A stretch of 64,000 bases of DNA from Myxococcus eversor (GCF_010894455.1 NZ_JAAIXY010000002.1:552962-616961); one strand, 5' to 3'; positions 8,466-18,095 are shown, numbered from the stretch's first letter. Numbers and translations are program-made. The notes: generated from the sequence alone by a model not told the origin.

Positions 8466-10088
8466 CTACGCGTTGGGGCGAATCATCGACACGTCGAACT
8501 GGCGGCCGACGACGTTGCCCGTGCGGGGCCCCGGGCGGTTGAGGCCGCCGGTGTTCTCGTCCACGTAGAAGCGGTTGTTCGGGTTGGTGTCCGCGCCACG
8601 GCTCTGGTTGCGCGTCGCCGGGTCGTTGAACGTGTAGTAGGCGCGGCCCTGCTGGTCCACGCCACGACCGGTGATGACGACGAAGTGGTCGGTGATGCCG
8701 TCGGCGTTGCCCACGTTCCGGTCCGAGCGGTGGTTGACGCCCACGACGACCGGCTTGCCCGCGGCGAGCTGCTGGTCGATGTAGTTGCGGCCGCGCTCCG
8801 CCGCCTGGCGGTCCACGGTGATGCCGTTGGGGCCCTCGTTCGTGGCGACCTGGATGCGACGGGAGGGGTCCGTCACGGTGGCGCCACCCTGGCGGGCCAT
8901 CGCGGTGGCGGCGCGGAAGCACGCCTTGTCACCGGCGCGCTCCACCTGGCCGGCGTCGTACTGGCTGATCCACGGGGTGCGCGTCTGCACCGCCGCGCGG
9001 TCGGTGCTCGCCGCGACGCGCTCGGTGTCGTTGAGGTTCGTCGGCGTCGCGCCGTTGGTGGTGGTGGGGCGCTCGGAGGCCGGGCGCGGCGTGGGGGCGG
9101 TCGTGGGGCGCTCGGAAGCCGGGCGCGGCGTGGGAGCGGCCGTGGTGGGGCGCGGCGTGGGCACCGGCACCTGACCCTGGGGGACGGCGGGGTTCTGCGT
9201 CGTGCCGGAGCGATAGCCCCGCGCATCCAGCGCCGTGACGAGCGCCGTCTCGCGGCGCGTCTGGTCGGCGCGCAGGCGGGACTCGCTGTGGTTGAAGCCG
9301 GCGGCGCGCAGGACGCCCTGGTCATTGCGGTACGCATTCACGCGCGCGTCGATGAGCGACTCGCGGGTGACGCCACGCGGGTCCTGCGCCAGCTTGGGCA
9401 GCTCGCGGTTGATGAAGTTCTGCGCGGCGCGGGGCGACTGGGTGTGCAGGTCGAAGTACGTGGATGCCAGCAGCGCGTTGTTCGGGTCCAGGCCCGCGGC
9501 GCGGGCGGCGGCCTCGTAGCGAGGCGTCTTGCTGGCCAGCTCGCGGTTCCAGATCTGGTCGGCCTGCTGCGGGGTGTTGGCGCCGGTGCCCTGGTAGGAG
9601 AACGAGCCACGGTTGTGGGCCGCGTTGCCCGGGTCCGTGTGGCCGCCGTAGCTGGAGGTGAAGGTGCCGTCCGGGCGGCGGTTGCCCTCGGAGGTGCCGA
9701 CGACGATGGCCGCCTCGGAGTTGGAGCCGCCGCGGGTGAAGGCGCTCAGGTCCTGGATGTTGCGGTAGCCGTTGTTCGTCCCGGACGCGTTGGGCGACGT
9801 CAGGCCCGCCGCGGCGGTGGTGCCCGCGTCGAAGGTGTCGCCAGGAGTCTGGCGCGCGCCCGCGGTGGTCTGCCCCGGGGTGGCCGCCGTGCGGTCGAAC
9901 CCGTCCGTGGCGGACGGAAGCTTGAGGGTTGCCCCCGCCCGAATCTTGTTCGGGTCGGAGATGTTGTTGAGCCGGGCCAGCTCATCCACCGTCGTGTTGT
10001 TCCGGGCGGCGATCTTGCTCAGCGTGTCGCGCTCACGGATGCGGTAGTTGCTGGGGTCCCGGTTGCTGACGTTGTTCCTGACAGTCAT
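8466..10088 (-). CDS. LysM-domain protein with candidate peptidoglycan-hydrolase region and C39-like papain-fold domain
   Basis: 540 residues. A LysM domain opens the protein (YRIRERDTLSKIAARNNTTV... LKLPS, residues about 16-60). The middle (about 105-275) has a Glu-containing GTSEGNRRPDG segment and an all-helical stretch resembling lysozyme-like or chitosanase-like folds. A Pro/Thr-rich linker with a near-exact repeat (PTPRPASERPTT twice) leads to a C-terminal domain with Cys (DKACFRAATAM), His (ITDHFVVITGR) and Asn/Asp (FNDPATRN) in the order expected of C39-like/papain-fold cysteine peptidases or amidases. No signal peptide. The likely target is cell wall, its own or a prey cell's. Enzyme activity of the middle region is inference. 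Confidence 0.72.
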   Translation of the reverse strand: MTVRNNVSNRDPSNYRIRERDTLSKIAARNNTTVDELARLNNISDPNKIRAGATLKLPSATDGFDRTAATPGQTTAGARQTPGDTFDAGTTAAAGLTSPNASGTNNGYRNIQDLSAFTRGGSNSEAAIVVGTSEGNRRPDGTFTSSYGGHTDPGNAAHNRGSFSYQGTGANTPQQADQIWNRELASKTPRYEAAARAAGLDPNNALLASTYFDLHTQSPRAAQNFINRELPKLAQDPRGVTRESLIDARVNAYRNDQGVLRAAGFNHSESRLRADQTRRETALVTALDARGYRSGTTQNPAVPQGQVPVPTPRPTTAAPTPRPASERPTTAPTPRPASERPTTTNGATPTNLNDTERVAASTDRAAVQTRTPWISQYDAGQVERAGDKACFRAATAMARQGGATVTDPSRRIQVATNEGPNGITVDRQAAERGRNYIDQQLAAGKPVVVGVNHRSDRNVGNADGITDHFVVITGRGVDQQGRAYYTFNDPATRNQSRGADTNPNNRFYVDENTGGLNRPGPRTGNVVGRQFDVSMIRPNA

Positions 10089-10297
10089 GTGGATGGCTCC
10101 CTATGAGGTCCGAGACACCCCTCCCCAATCACTGCCGCCGGAGAGGGCATCGACAGACGCCAACCGGATTTTCAAGATCAGCCGCCAAAAGTTGCGAACC
10201 CACCGAACTTCGCATTGCCCCAGAGGGAGCGCTACAGGCCCGCACGGGGTGTCCGCCTGTTAATGCACCGTGTTAATCCCGGCAAATCCAGAGAGCC

Positions 10298-10315
10298 TGT
10301 GACCAATCCGTCACA
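10298..10315. promoter_or_regulatory. Palindrome in the upstream region of the LysM gene
   Basis: TGTGAC-CAATCC-GTCACA is a perfect 6-bp-arm palindrome about 210 bases upstream of the LysM start. It resembles a CRP/FNR-type half-site pair, but the spacing between the TGTGA and TCACA cores is eight rather than six bases. It lies in the 396-base gap 10089-10484, which is more AT-rich than its surroundings and otherwise holds only the hairpin at 10418-10447. Confidence 0.35.
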
Positions 10316-10417
10316 TATGGATTTCAGACTCACGACTATTTTTTGGCCAAACTGATGCAATCAATTGCGGGCAGGGTGTCTGGGCTGACCACCCGGATGA
10401 CTGTCTTGAAGACGACA

Positions 10418-10447
10418 ATGCCCCGCTGGCGTGGGCCAGCAGGGCAT
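10418..10447 (-). terminator. Hairpin downstream of the Cys-rich lipoprotein gene
   Basis: ATGCCCCGCTGGC (10418-10430), loop GTGG, GCCAGCAGGGCAT (10435-10447): a 13-bp stem with one mismatch, 37 bases after the stop of the 10485-10988 gene. On the minus strand it is followed by TGTCGTCTTC, a weak T-rich tail. Confidence 0.5.
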
Positions 10448-10484
10448 CAGCACTGAAAATATTCAACACTGCGATATCCACGAG

Positions 10485-10988
10485 CTACCGGCAGTTCGCG
10501 GGCTCCTTGCACGAGTACGTGCGGGTGACGCTCGCGCGGAAGCCATCCGTGCGGTTGGGGCCCAGTGCGATGCAGTCACCGATGATGTCGGAGCTGTTGC
10601 AGCCCCCCGCCGGGCACCGCGCAGTCACAACGGAGCCCAGCAGGCTGCGCGCCTGGCTCATCGCGGCGCCGCAGGTGGCTCCCTCACCAGACCGGGTCGC
10701 CGTGTAGCGCGTCGTGCCGCAGGTACACGCCGGAGGACAGTAGGTGCGCACGCCATCGCACTCCACCCAGCCACCGTTGTCAGCGCCCGAGGTACAGCCT
10801 GTCGTCGGAGAGGAGCACGTCACCGGCGCACCGCTCGGGCACGTCTGCTCGACGCTGCAGAGCGCGGCCTCGGACGTCTCCAGCGAGCTGGCCTCCTCGC
10901 CGCTCATGTCCCCCGCGTTGCACGCCGCCAGGCCCAGCACCACGCCCAGCAATCCACTCCACAGCCAGCTCTGTCGAAGAAGGTTCAT
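10485..10988 (-). CDS. Cysteine-rich lipoprotein, hypothetical
   Basis: 167 residues starting at the ATG at 10988; a longer reading from 11024 would put 12 residues before the signal peptide. The signal ends in the lipobox LAAC (MNLLRQSWLWSGLLGVVLGLAAC cut here), so it is a lipid-anchored protein. The mature part has about 14 Cys residues in short-spaced pairs (PACTCG, CPAGGC), which suggests a disulfide-stabilised small domain. No family recognised. Separate transcript from ettA behind it, ending in the hairpin at 10418-10447. Confidence 0.68.
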   Translation of the reverse strand: MNLLRQSWLWSGLLGVVLGLAACNAGDMSGEEASSLETSEAALCSVEQTCPSGAPVTCSSPTTGCTSGADNGGWVECDGVRTYCPPACTCGTTRYTATRSGEGATCGAAMSQARSLLGSVVTARCPAGGCNSSDIIGDCIALGPNRTDGFRASVTRTYSCKEPANCR

Positions 10989-11082
10989 CCCCCAACGGTA
11001 GAACCCTCCGTGAAGCTTCATCAACCTCTGGAAACCCGGGCCTCCGCTCCCTCCTGGAGAGAGCGGAGAATTTCCCGCCTGC

Positions 11083-12762
11083 CTAATTCTTTGAAATGGG
11101 GCGGTAGCGGATGCGGTGCGGCTCCAGGGCGTCGGGGCCCAGGCGCTTCTTCTTGTCCGCCTCGTAGTCCTGGAAGTTGCCCTCGAAGAAGAAGGCCTTG
11201 CTGTCGCCCTCGAAGGCGAGGATGTGCGTGGCGATGCGGTCCAGGAACCAGCGGTCGTGGCTGATGACCACCGCGCATCCCGCGAAGCTCAGGAGCGAGT
11301 CCTCCAGGCTGCGCAGCGTCTCCACGTCCAAATCGTTGGTGGGTTCGTCGAGCAGCAGCAGGTTGCCGCCGCTCTTGAGCATCTTCGCCAGGTGCACGCG
11401 GTTGCGCTCGCCGCCAGACAGGTCCTTCACGCGCTTCTGCTGGTCCTGTCCCTTGAAGGCGAAGCCCGCCAGGTACGCGCGGCTGGGCACCTGTCCCGCG
11501 CGGCCCAGGTCCAGGTGGTCCAGCCCGCCGCTGACCTCCTGGAACACGCTGTTGTCGCCGTTGAGCGCGTCGCGGCTCTGGTCCACGTAGGCCATCACCA
11601 CCGTCTCGCCAATCTTCAGCTCGCCCGCGTCCGGCTTCTCCGTGCCCGTCATCATCCGGAACAGCGTCGTCTTGCCCGCGCCGTTGGGGCCGATGACGCC
11701 GACGATTCCGCCCGGCGGCAGCTTGAAGTTCAGGTCGTCGATGAGCAGCCGGTCACCGTACGCCTTGCGCAGGCCCTTGGCCTCCACCACCAGGCCTCCG
11801 AGCCGGGGGCCGGGAGGGATGATGACCTCGCCCGTGGCCTCGCGCTTGTCCTGCGTCTGGTTGAGCATCTCCTCGTACGCGGAGATGCGCGCCTTGCTCT
11901 TGGCCTGCCGGGCCTTGGGCGACTGGCGCACCCACTCCAGCTCGCGCTTGAGCGTCTTCTGCCGCTGGCTCTCCGACTTCTCCTCCAGCTCCAACCGCTT
12001 CTGCTTCTGCTCCAGCCAACTGGAGTAGTTGCCCTTCCAGGGCACGCCCTCGCCGCGGTCCAGCTCCAGAATCCACTCGGCCGCGTTGTCCAGGAAGTAC
12101 CGGTCGTGGGTGATGCAGACGATGGTGCCCTTGTACTCCTTGAGCGCGACCTCCAGCCACGCGACGCTCTCCGCGTCCAGGTGGTTGGTGGGCTCGTCCA
12201 GGAGGAGCAGGTCCGGCTTCTCCAGGAGGATTCGGCACAGCGCCACGCGGCGCTTCTCGCCGCCGGACAGCTTCGTCACGTCCGCGTCGCCCGGGGGCAG
12301 GCGCAGCGCGTCCATGGCCATCTCAATCGTCCGGTCCAGCTCCCAGCCGTTCGCCGCGTCGATGGCGTCCTGGAGCCGGCCCTGCTCGGCGAGCAGCTTC
12401 TCCATCTCCGCGTCGCTCATGGGCTCGGCGAACTTGGCGCTCACCTCGTTGAAGCGGTCCAGCGAGGCGCGAATCTCCTTCAGCCCCAGCTCCACGTTCC
12501 CCTTCACGTCCAGTGAGGTGTCGAGCTGCGGCTCCTGCGCCAGGTAGCCGACCTTGGCCGTGGGGTCCGGCTTCGCCACGCCGAAGAACTCCGTGTCCAC
12601 GCCGGCCATGATGCGCAGCAGCGTCGACTTGCCGGAGCCGTTCGGACCGATGACGCCAATCTTCGCGCCCGGGAAGAACGACAGGTAGATGCCCTTGAGG
12701 ATCTCCTTGCCATTCTTGACCTTGCGCAGGTCCTGCATCGTGAAGATGAAATTCTGGGCCAT
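11083..12762 (-). CDS. ettA: Energy-dependent translational throttle protein EttA (ABC-F ATPase)
   Basis: 559 residues, close to the 555 of E. coli EttA. Two ABC cassettes: Walker [10 protein letters not shown] and GPNGAGKTT, signatures [16 protein letters not shown] and [15 protein letters not shown], Walker [13 protein letters not shown] and [12 protein letters not shown]. The charged inter-domain linker (PtIM) contains [20 protein letters not shown]. No membrane segments. EttA binds the ribosomal E site and gates entry into elongation according to the ATP/ADP ratio. The start is the ATG at 12762 with AGGAAG upstream; the frame continues to 12825, but [15 protein letters not shown] is the standard N-terminus. 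Monocistronic by context. Confidence 0.93.
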   Translation of the reverse strand: MAQNFIFTMQDLRKVKNGKEILKGIYLSFFPGAKIGVIGPNGSGKSTLLRIMAGVDTEFFGVAKPDPTAKVGYLAQEPQLDTSLDVKGNVELGLKEIRASLDRFNEVSAKFAEPMSDAEMEKLLAEQGRLQDAIDAANGWELDRTIEMAMDALRLPPGDADVTKLSGGEKRRVALCRILLEKPDLLLLDEPTNHLDAESVAWLEVALKEYKGTIVCITHDRYFLDNAAEWILELDRGEGVPWKGNYSSWLEQKQKRLELEEKSESQRQKTLKRELEWVRQSPKARQAKSKARISAYEEMLNQTQDKREATGEVIIPPGPRLGGLVVEAKGLRKAYGDRLLIDDLNFKLPPGGIVGVIGPNGAGKTTLFRMMTGTEKPDAGELKIGETVVMAYVDQSRDALNGDNSVFQEVSGGLDHLDLGRAGQVPSRAYLAGFAFKGQDQQKRVKDLSGGERNRVHLAKMLKSGGNLLLLDEPTNDLDVETLRSLEDSLLSFAGCAVVISHDRWFLDRIATHILAFEGDSKAFFFEGNFQDYEADKKKRLGPDALEPHRIRYRPISKN

Positions 12763-12898
12763 CTGTGGGGGCTTCCTGCTCTGGAGCGGGTGGGGGCTCG
12801 CGGATACCAGGGTGCAACAGCGCACTCAAGGCGAGAGAATCCCGGAGCCTCCCATCGCACGCTCGGCGCCCGACGTCCGCCAGGGAACACCCCCGCGC

Positions 12899-12930
12899 AC
12901 CGCCTCCAGGGAGTAACCCCCGGAGGCGGT
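12899..12930 (-). terminator. Hairpin downstream of the cytochrome-type lipoprotein gene
   Basis: ACCGCCTCC (12899-12907) pairs with GGAGGCGGT (12922-12930), 28 bases past the stop at 12958. There is no T-run on the minus side, so this is a plausible but weak terminator. Confidence 0.42.
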
Positions 12931-12957
12931 GTCGGACCTGCTCACCTCAACCGCGAC

Positions 12958-15900
12958 TCAGAGCGGGCACGGGTCGGCGGGCGTCCACCCGGCGATGCCC
13001 GCGTTGGCCAGGACGTTGGGCTGGTGCGGCGTCGTGCTCAGCCAGAAGTTCTGGTACGTGCGCTTGGCGTGGGGCATGCGGCGGGACGGCCCGCACACCG
13101 CGCCGTAGATGCCGGTGCGCTCCTGGAAGTCGTTGTTGACGCCCGCCAGGCTCCAGTACCGCCAGCTCAACTGATTCTCGCGCGTGCTGTGGCAGGCGCG
13201 GCAGGACGGCGCCTGCACCTGGAGGTACTCGTTGCTCTTGCCGGACGCGGCCCAGTTGGGCTGCACGTAGGTGGAGTTCTGCGTCGCGGCGGGCAGCGTG
13301 ACACCGCCGTACCAGCCCTGCACCAGCTCCTGGATGGTGGTCGTCACGTTGGTCTCCAGCACCGCCTTGTTCAGCTCCCGGAACTGCGTCTCCTGGCTCG
13401 CGCGGGAGAACGGGAAGATGCCGCTGACCGGGGGCGACTCGATGGTGGAGTAGCGATAGCTCTCCAAGTCGAACGGGATGAAGCGCGCGTTGAGGTCCCG
13501 GCGCGGGTCCGTGGAGAACGCGTCTCCGCCGTGGCAGACGTTGCACAGGTGGGGCACGTACTTGTCGCCGTTGCCGTCCAGGTCCGCGCGGTCCACGCGG
13601 TTGCCCGCGGCGTCGAAGACGTAGAACTTCGTGTATGGCGTGGTCGGCAGTATCGTCGGGTGCGGGCTGTACTCCATGGCCACCGTGGCGATGGGCGCCA
13701 CACCGGCGGTGGCGAAGTCCACGCTGGCGTGGTTCGTCACGTAGAAGGCCCGATTCGCACCCGAGCGCTTCATGTGCATGCTGCGCCCGAAGCCCAGATC
13801 CCCGTTGTTGAAGTAGTAGGCCGCGGCGTCGTCCGCGCCGAAGCCGCTGGCCGTCTTCCACGTCGCCAGCGTCAGCTTCGTGCTGCCCGGGTCGATGGCC
13901 GCGTAGTAGGCCGCCGCCGCCACGGCGTCACCAGTGCCGTAGTTGTTGAGGAAGTTCGTGGACGCGGGCACGCCCAGCGTCAGCGTCACGTCCGACGTGC
14001 AGACGGAGTACGGATAGGGCACGGTGATGGCGTTGGTGCTCGGGTTGCCGGGCCCCGTGGAGGGGTTCTGCGTGGCGGTGCTGATGACCAGCCCGTTGGA
14101 GTCGAGCACCTCGATTTTGATGACGGTGCTGGCGGGCAGGCGGGTGATGGCGTTGAGCGCCGCGTCCAGGGTGGTGGTGTACACCGTGGGGCCGGCGGGG
14201 ATGGTGATGCGCACCGACAGCGGCACCGGCAGGCGCCCGGTGTCGATGTGCACGCGCATGCAGTCCGCGCCCGTGGAGACGATGTCCGCGTTGAACACGG
14301 AGAAGTGCGGCACCGCGCCGACGTAGGTGTCTCCCTGCAGGAACAGCGTGCCCTCCTCGCTCCACACGCCCTTCCCCTCGTCGTAGAACCACAGCGGCAT
14401 GGACGCGGGCGTGCCGGCCGGCTGCTCCGCCTGCCTGGGGTCCACGGGGAAGGACACCTGCGCGGGCGACTCCTTGCGCAGGTTGAAGCGGCGTCCCTGG
14501 CCATCAAAGATGTTGACCTCCAGCGCGCCGAAGCTCGTCAGCGTCACCACGTTGCCCTCGCGGTCCACCGCGGACAGGTCTCCGGGCATGCGGCCCTCCG
14601 GGTCCTTCAGGTCCACCGGCGCCAGCCACGCCGTGAGCGGCTGGTCCGCCGCGTTGCCATCCGAGTCCACCAGCGAGTTGGCCTGGAGCGTGAGCAGCAC
14701 CGGCCGCTGGTCGCCCGACGGCGAGCGCGCCGACAGCGTCATCGTCTCCTGGGGGTTCACCGTGAAGCGCTGCGCGGACACCAGGCGGTACTGCCCCTCC
14801 GGCGCCTCGTTCAGCAGGATGCGCGACAGGAGCTGGAAGCCGGTGGCGCGCACGTTGAGCACATACCGCGCCGACTCCTCCACCATGAGCTGGAAGCCGC
14901 CCCGTGCGTTGGTGATGGCCTCCTTGTTCCCCACCGTCACCCGCGCCCCGCCCACCGGCTGGCCGCTGGCCGTCAACACCTGCCCGCCGAAGTACGCCAC
15001 CGGGCCCTGCGTGCTCACGCGCACCTCGCTCGTCGCCACGCCGCCCCGGTTGTCGGAGACCACCGCCCAGACGCTGAAGCGTCCCTGGACCGAGGGCAGC
15101 GTCCACAGCACGTCCGAGCCCTGTTGCGCCGACACCACGCCCGAGCCCGCGGACGCCACCCAGCGCCACGTCAGCGCGTCCCCATCCGCGTCACTCGCCA
15201 GCGCCGTCAGTCGCACCGTCTCGCCCGGCAGCGCGTTGCGCAGCGCCTGCGTGTTGCGCCAGGCCACCGGCGCTCGCAGCACCGGCCGCGCATTCCGGAA
15301 CGTCAGATTCCGCTGCACCGCGACGCTCCCCATCTGCACCGACGACGAGACCTGGTCGGCCTCCACCCGCGCCACCACGTTCCAGGTTCCCGCCGGCGCG
15401 TCGCCCACCGCGTACTGGCCCAGGGCGTTGACCTGCACCTCCGAGGACACCGTGGCGCTGGTGGCCGGGTTCACCAGCCGCACCCGCGCCGCCACGTTCA
15501 CCCCCAGGAAGCTGCTCTGCGTCAGGGGCACCGAGCCGTCTCTCAGCAGCGCGTTGCCCCACAGCAGGGGCCGCACCGGCACCAGCGGCAGGTGGATGGG
15601 CATGACGAACGTCTCGTCCGCCAGGCTGAAGTTCGTCGTCTGGCACCCGCTGACGAAGCCCGGCGCGCTCCAGCACAACCGGTACGTCGCCGCCGGCTGA
15701 CGCGGCACCCCGAAGAAGCCATGCACGTCCGACAGCACGTGCACGCTGTCCACGTTCGTCGCGACGTTGCGCACCCACAGCTCCACGTTGGGCAGATACA
15801 CCCGCCCCGCCCAGCCCGACCCGAAGGCCTGCGTGTAGACGTAGTTGTGCACCTCCGCCCCGTCGTTCACCGCTGCCTGCGCCACCACGCGTGTCGTGTC

Positions 15901-16002
15901 CGCGCCACCCGGCACGGCCGGCTCCCGACTGCACGCCACCGCGACGACGATTACACTCAAAGTGAAGACCATCCGCGCACGTGCGCGCTTCAGACCTGGC
16001 AT
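12958..16002 (-). CDS. Large lipoprotein with carboxypeptidase-regulatory-like domains and two c-type haem motifs
   Basis: 1014 residues. The signal peptide ends in lipobox VAVAC (C24). The N-terminal two thirds are beta-rich, with Ig-like/CarboxypepD-regulatory segments (VYLPNVELWVRNVATNVDSVHVLSD; FGGQVLTASGQPVGGARVTVGN; a cadherin-like LTALASDADGDALTWRWVA). The last fifth has CNVCH at 820-824 and CRACH at 934-938, classical haem-c attachment sites, with a Met/His-rich region between. It is thus a lipid-anchored di-haem protein candidate, perhaps surface redox or multi-domain adhesion. Calcium-like repeats such as DLDGNGDKYVP precede the first haem motif. Partners for electron transfer are not in the window. 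Confidence 0.8.
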   Translation of the reverse strand: MPGLKRARARMVFTLSVIVVAVACSREPAVPGGADTTRVVAQAAVNDGAEVHNYVYTQAFGSGWAGRVYLPNVELWVRNVATNVDSVHVLSDVHGFFGVPRQPAATYRLCWSAPGFVSGCQTTNFSLADETFVMPIHLPLVPVRPLLWGNALLRDGSVPLTQSSFLGVNVAARVRLVNPATSATVSSEVQVNALGQYAVGDAPAGTWNVVARVEADQVSSSVQMGSVAVQRNLTFRNARPVLRAPVAWRNTQALRNALPGETVRLTALASDADGDALTWRWVASAGSGVVSAQQGSDVLWTLPSVQGRFSVWAVVSDNRGGVATSEVRVSTQGPVAYFGGQVLTASGQPVGGARVTVGNKEAITNARGGFQLMVEESARYVLNVRATGFQLLSRILLNEAPEGQYRLVSAQRFTVNPQETMTLSARSPSGDQRPVLLTLQANSLVDSDGNAADQPLTAWLAPVDLKDPEGRMPGDLSAVDREGNVVTLTSFGALEVNIFDGQGRRFNLRKESPAQVSFPVDPRQAEQPAGTPASMPLWFYDEGKGVWSEEGTLFLQGDTYVGAVPHFSVFNADIVSTGADCMRVHIDTGRLPVPLSVRITIPAGPTVYTTTLDAALNAITRLPASTVIKIEVLDSNGLVISTATQNPSTGPGNPSTNAITVPYPYSVCTSDVTLTLGVPASTNFLNNYGTGDAVAAAAYYAAIDPGSTKLTLATWKTASGFGADDAAAYYFNNGDLGFGRSMHMKRSGANRAFYVTNHASVDFATAGVAPIATVAMEYSPHPTILPTTPYTKFYVFDAAGNRVDRADLDGNGDKYVPHLCNVCHGGDAFSTDPRRDLNARFIPFDLESYRYSTIESPPVSGIFPFSRASQETQFRELNKAVLETNVTTTIQELVQGWYGGVTLPAATQNSTYVQPNWAASGKSNEYLQVQAPSCRACHSTRENQLSWRYWSLAGVNNDFQERTGIYGAVCGPSRRMPHAKRTYQNFWLSTTPHQPNVLANAGIAGWTPADPCPL

Positions 16003-16255
16003 GAAGTACCCCCGCTTCTGTTGAATGACTCCCGGGCGTCAGGCGCCGCGTCCCTCGGGGGACTCCCGCGCCTCCTCGCCTCCGGGCCGGCGTGGAGCCT
16101 CAACCGTGTCAAACCTTGAACATAATGGAAAACCACTATTTCGTGACGCGAGCCGCCACGGAGCGTATGGGTCGCCGCGACCCGCCGGGGACGGTGTCCA
16201 GGCGGGGTGCGGGAGTTCTGACGGCGGAAGGCCGAGGTGTTAGGAGAAGCGCGCC

Positions 16256-17197
16256 ATGTCGACGCCTACTCCCGCCCTCGAGCTCACGGGGCTCACCAAG
16301 CGCTACGGTGACTTCACCGCGTTGCAGCAGATGAACCTCACCATCCAGCCGGGCGAAATCTTCGCGCTGCTGGGGCCCAACGGCGCGGGCAAGACGACGA
16401 TGATTGGCAGTGTGTGTGGCCTGGTGCGCAAGACGGCCGGCACCATCCGCGTCTTCGGCAAGGATTTGGACCAGGACGCCGTGGGCCCGCGCTACCAACT
16501 GGGCCTGGTGCCGCAGGAAATCAACTTCGACCCGTTCTTCACCGTCGCGGAGTCCTTGCGCATCCAGTTGGGCTTCTACGGCCAGCGCCAGGACGAGGCC
16601 CGCGTCGACGAGGTGCTCAAGGCCCTCAACCTGTACACGAAGAAGGACTCGCTCACGCGCGCGCTCTCCGGCGGCATGAAGCGCCGGCTGCTCATCGCCA
16701 AGGCGCTGGTGCACAAGCCCAAGCTCGTCTTCCTGGACGAGCCCACCGCGGGCGTGGACGTGGAGCTGCGCCGGGACCTCTGGACGTACGTGCGCAAGCT
16801 GGCCTCGGAGGGCACCACCATCCTCCTCACCACCCACTATCTGGAGGAGGCCGAGGAGCTGGCGGACCGGGTGGGCATCATCAACGAGGGCCGCCTGCTG
16901 ATGGTGGAGGACAAAACCACGCTGCTGCGCCGCTTCGGCGAGAAGCGCGTCGTCGTCACCTTCCAGGAGCCCCAGACGACGCTGTCGGAGGCCACGCTGC
17001 GCTTCGCCCCGCGCCTGTCCGAGGACGGCCGCTCGCTCACCTACGTGGAGCGCGAGGGCGCGGCCCCCGCGGGCGAATTGCTGCGCGTGCTGTACGCGGA
17101 GGGGCAGCCCATCGCCGACGTGGAGACGCGCCGCTCCCGCCTCGAAGACGTCCTCATCGAGGTCCTCCGGGGCCGCCCCACGCCCCAGGCCGCCTGA
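16256..17197 (+). CDS. ABC transporter ATP-binding protein (ABC-2 exporter)
   Basis: 313 residues. Walker [10 protein letters not shown], signature LSGGMKRRLLIAKAL, Walker B KLVFLDEPTAGVD, switch His in LLTTHYLEEAEEL. The DrrA/CcmA-like layout plus a C-terminal extension is typical of polyketide, lipid or drug exporters. Shine-Dalgarno AGGAGA eight bases before the ATG at 16256. The permease follows 92 bases later, so the two form one exporter. Substrate unknown. Confidence 0.92.
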   Translation: MSTPTPALELTGLTKRYGDFTALQQMNLTIQPGEIFALLGPNGAGKTTMIGSVCGLVRKTAGTIRVFGKDLDQDAVGPRYQLGLVPQEINFDPFFTVAESLRIQLGFYGQRQDEARVDEVLKALNLYTKKDSLTRALSGGMKRRLLIAKALVHKPKLVFLDEPTAGVDVELRRDLWTYVRKLASEGTTILLTTHYLEEAEELADRVGIINEGRLLMVEDKTTLLRRFGEKRVVVTFQEPQTTLSEATLRFAPRLSEDGRSLTYVEREGAAPAGELLRVLYAEGQPIADVETRRSRLEDVLIEVLRGRPTPQAA

Positions 17198-17289
17198 CCT
17201 TCCTTCCTCCTTTCCGCGCTCCCGCCCCCCATCGCGAGGCCCGTCATATGGGTCCGCGAAGGCGACACGCGCCACGCAGAGACACCACC

Positions 17290-18051
17290 ATGAACGTCCT
17301 CGGGATGCAGACGCTGTTCGTGAAGGAGGTCCGGCGCTTCATGCGAGTGCCGGGGCAGACCGTCCTCTCACCGCTCATCAGCACCACGCTGTATTTCATC
17401 GTCTTCGGCTACAGCATCTCCGGCCGCGTGCACGAGGTGGAGGGCTCGCCGTACCTGCACTTCATCGTGCCGGGCCTCGTGTTCCTGGGCATCGCCAACA
17501 ACGCGTTCCTCAACAGCTCCTCCTCGCTGTTCATCACCAAGATTCAGGGCACGGTGGTGGACCTGCTGGTGGCGCCCCTGGGGCCCGGCGAGCTGATGGC
17601 GGGCTTCATCGGCGGCGCCATGGTGCGCGGCCTCGTCGTCGGCGGCCTGACGTGGGCCGTGGCGGGCGCCTTCGCCGGCTTCAGCCTGGAGCACGCGTGG
17701 GTGGCCCTGTACTTCCTGCTCATCGCCTCCTACGTCTTCAGCATGCTGGGCATGCTTGCCGCCGTGTGGGCGGAGAAGTTCGAGCAGATCAACTTCTTCC
17801 CCACCTTCGTCATGCTGCCGCTCACCTTCCTGGGCGGCGTCTTCTATTCCGTGCGCGAGCTGCCCTCGCCCTGGAACACCGTCAGCCTCTTCAACCCCAT
17901 GGTCTACATGGTGGAGGGGCTGCGGTACGGGATGCTCGGTCGCAGCATCTACTCGCCCCTGTTCGGCGGCGGAATCCTCGCGGGTGTCGCCGTGGTGGCA
18001 ACCCTTGTCGTGTACTTCGTGCTCCGCTCCGGCTACAGGATGAAGGCATGA
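17290..18051 (+). CDS. ABC-2 type transporter permease
   Basis: 253 residues with six membrane segments and the ABC-2 family signature near the end (FFPTFVMLPLTFLGGVFYSV, then FNPMVYMVEGLRYGMLG). Partner of the ATPase just upstream. The ATG at 17290 is chosen over the open upstream frame, which reads as non-coding Pro/Arg-rich sequence. A kinase gene starts 99 bases after its stop. Confidence 0.92.
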   Translation: MNVLGMQTLFVKEVRRFMRVPGQTVLSPLISTTLYFIVFGYSISGRVHEVEGSPYLHFIVPGLVFLGIANNAFLNSSSSLFITKIQGTVVDLLVAPLGPGELMAGFIGGAMVRGLVVGGLTWAVAGAFAGFSLEHAWVALYFLLIASYVFSMLGMLAAVWAEKFEQINFFPTFVMLPLTFLGGVFYSVRELPSPWNTVSLFNPMVYMVEGLRYGMLGRSIYSPLFGGGILAGVAVVATLVVYFVLRSGYRMKA

Positions 18052-18077
18052 GACCTACCCAGACCTTCATGTCCCCA

Positions 18078-18095
18078 TGTCACCATGGGGTGACA
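18078..18095. promoter_or_regulatory. Inverted repeat between permease and kinase genes
   Basis: TGTCACC-ATGG-GGTGACA is a perfect 7-bp-arm palindrome 27 bases after the permease stop and 56 bases before the kinase start. Position fits either a short terminator of the exporter transcript or an operator in the kinase promoter. No T-run follows, which slightly favours the operator. Confidence 0.4.

Noticed and set aside
12790-16119. A 1109-residue + strand frame across the cytochrome lipoprotein gene
   Set aside because: Same kind of antisense mirror; no domain, no ribosome-binding site, and the minus gene has lipobox and haem motifs.
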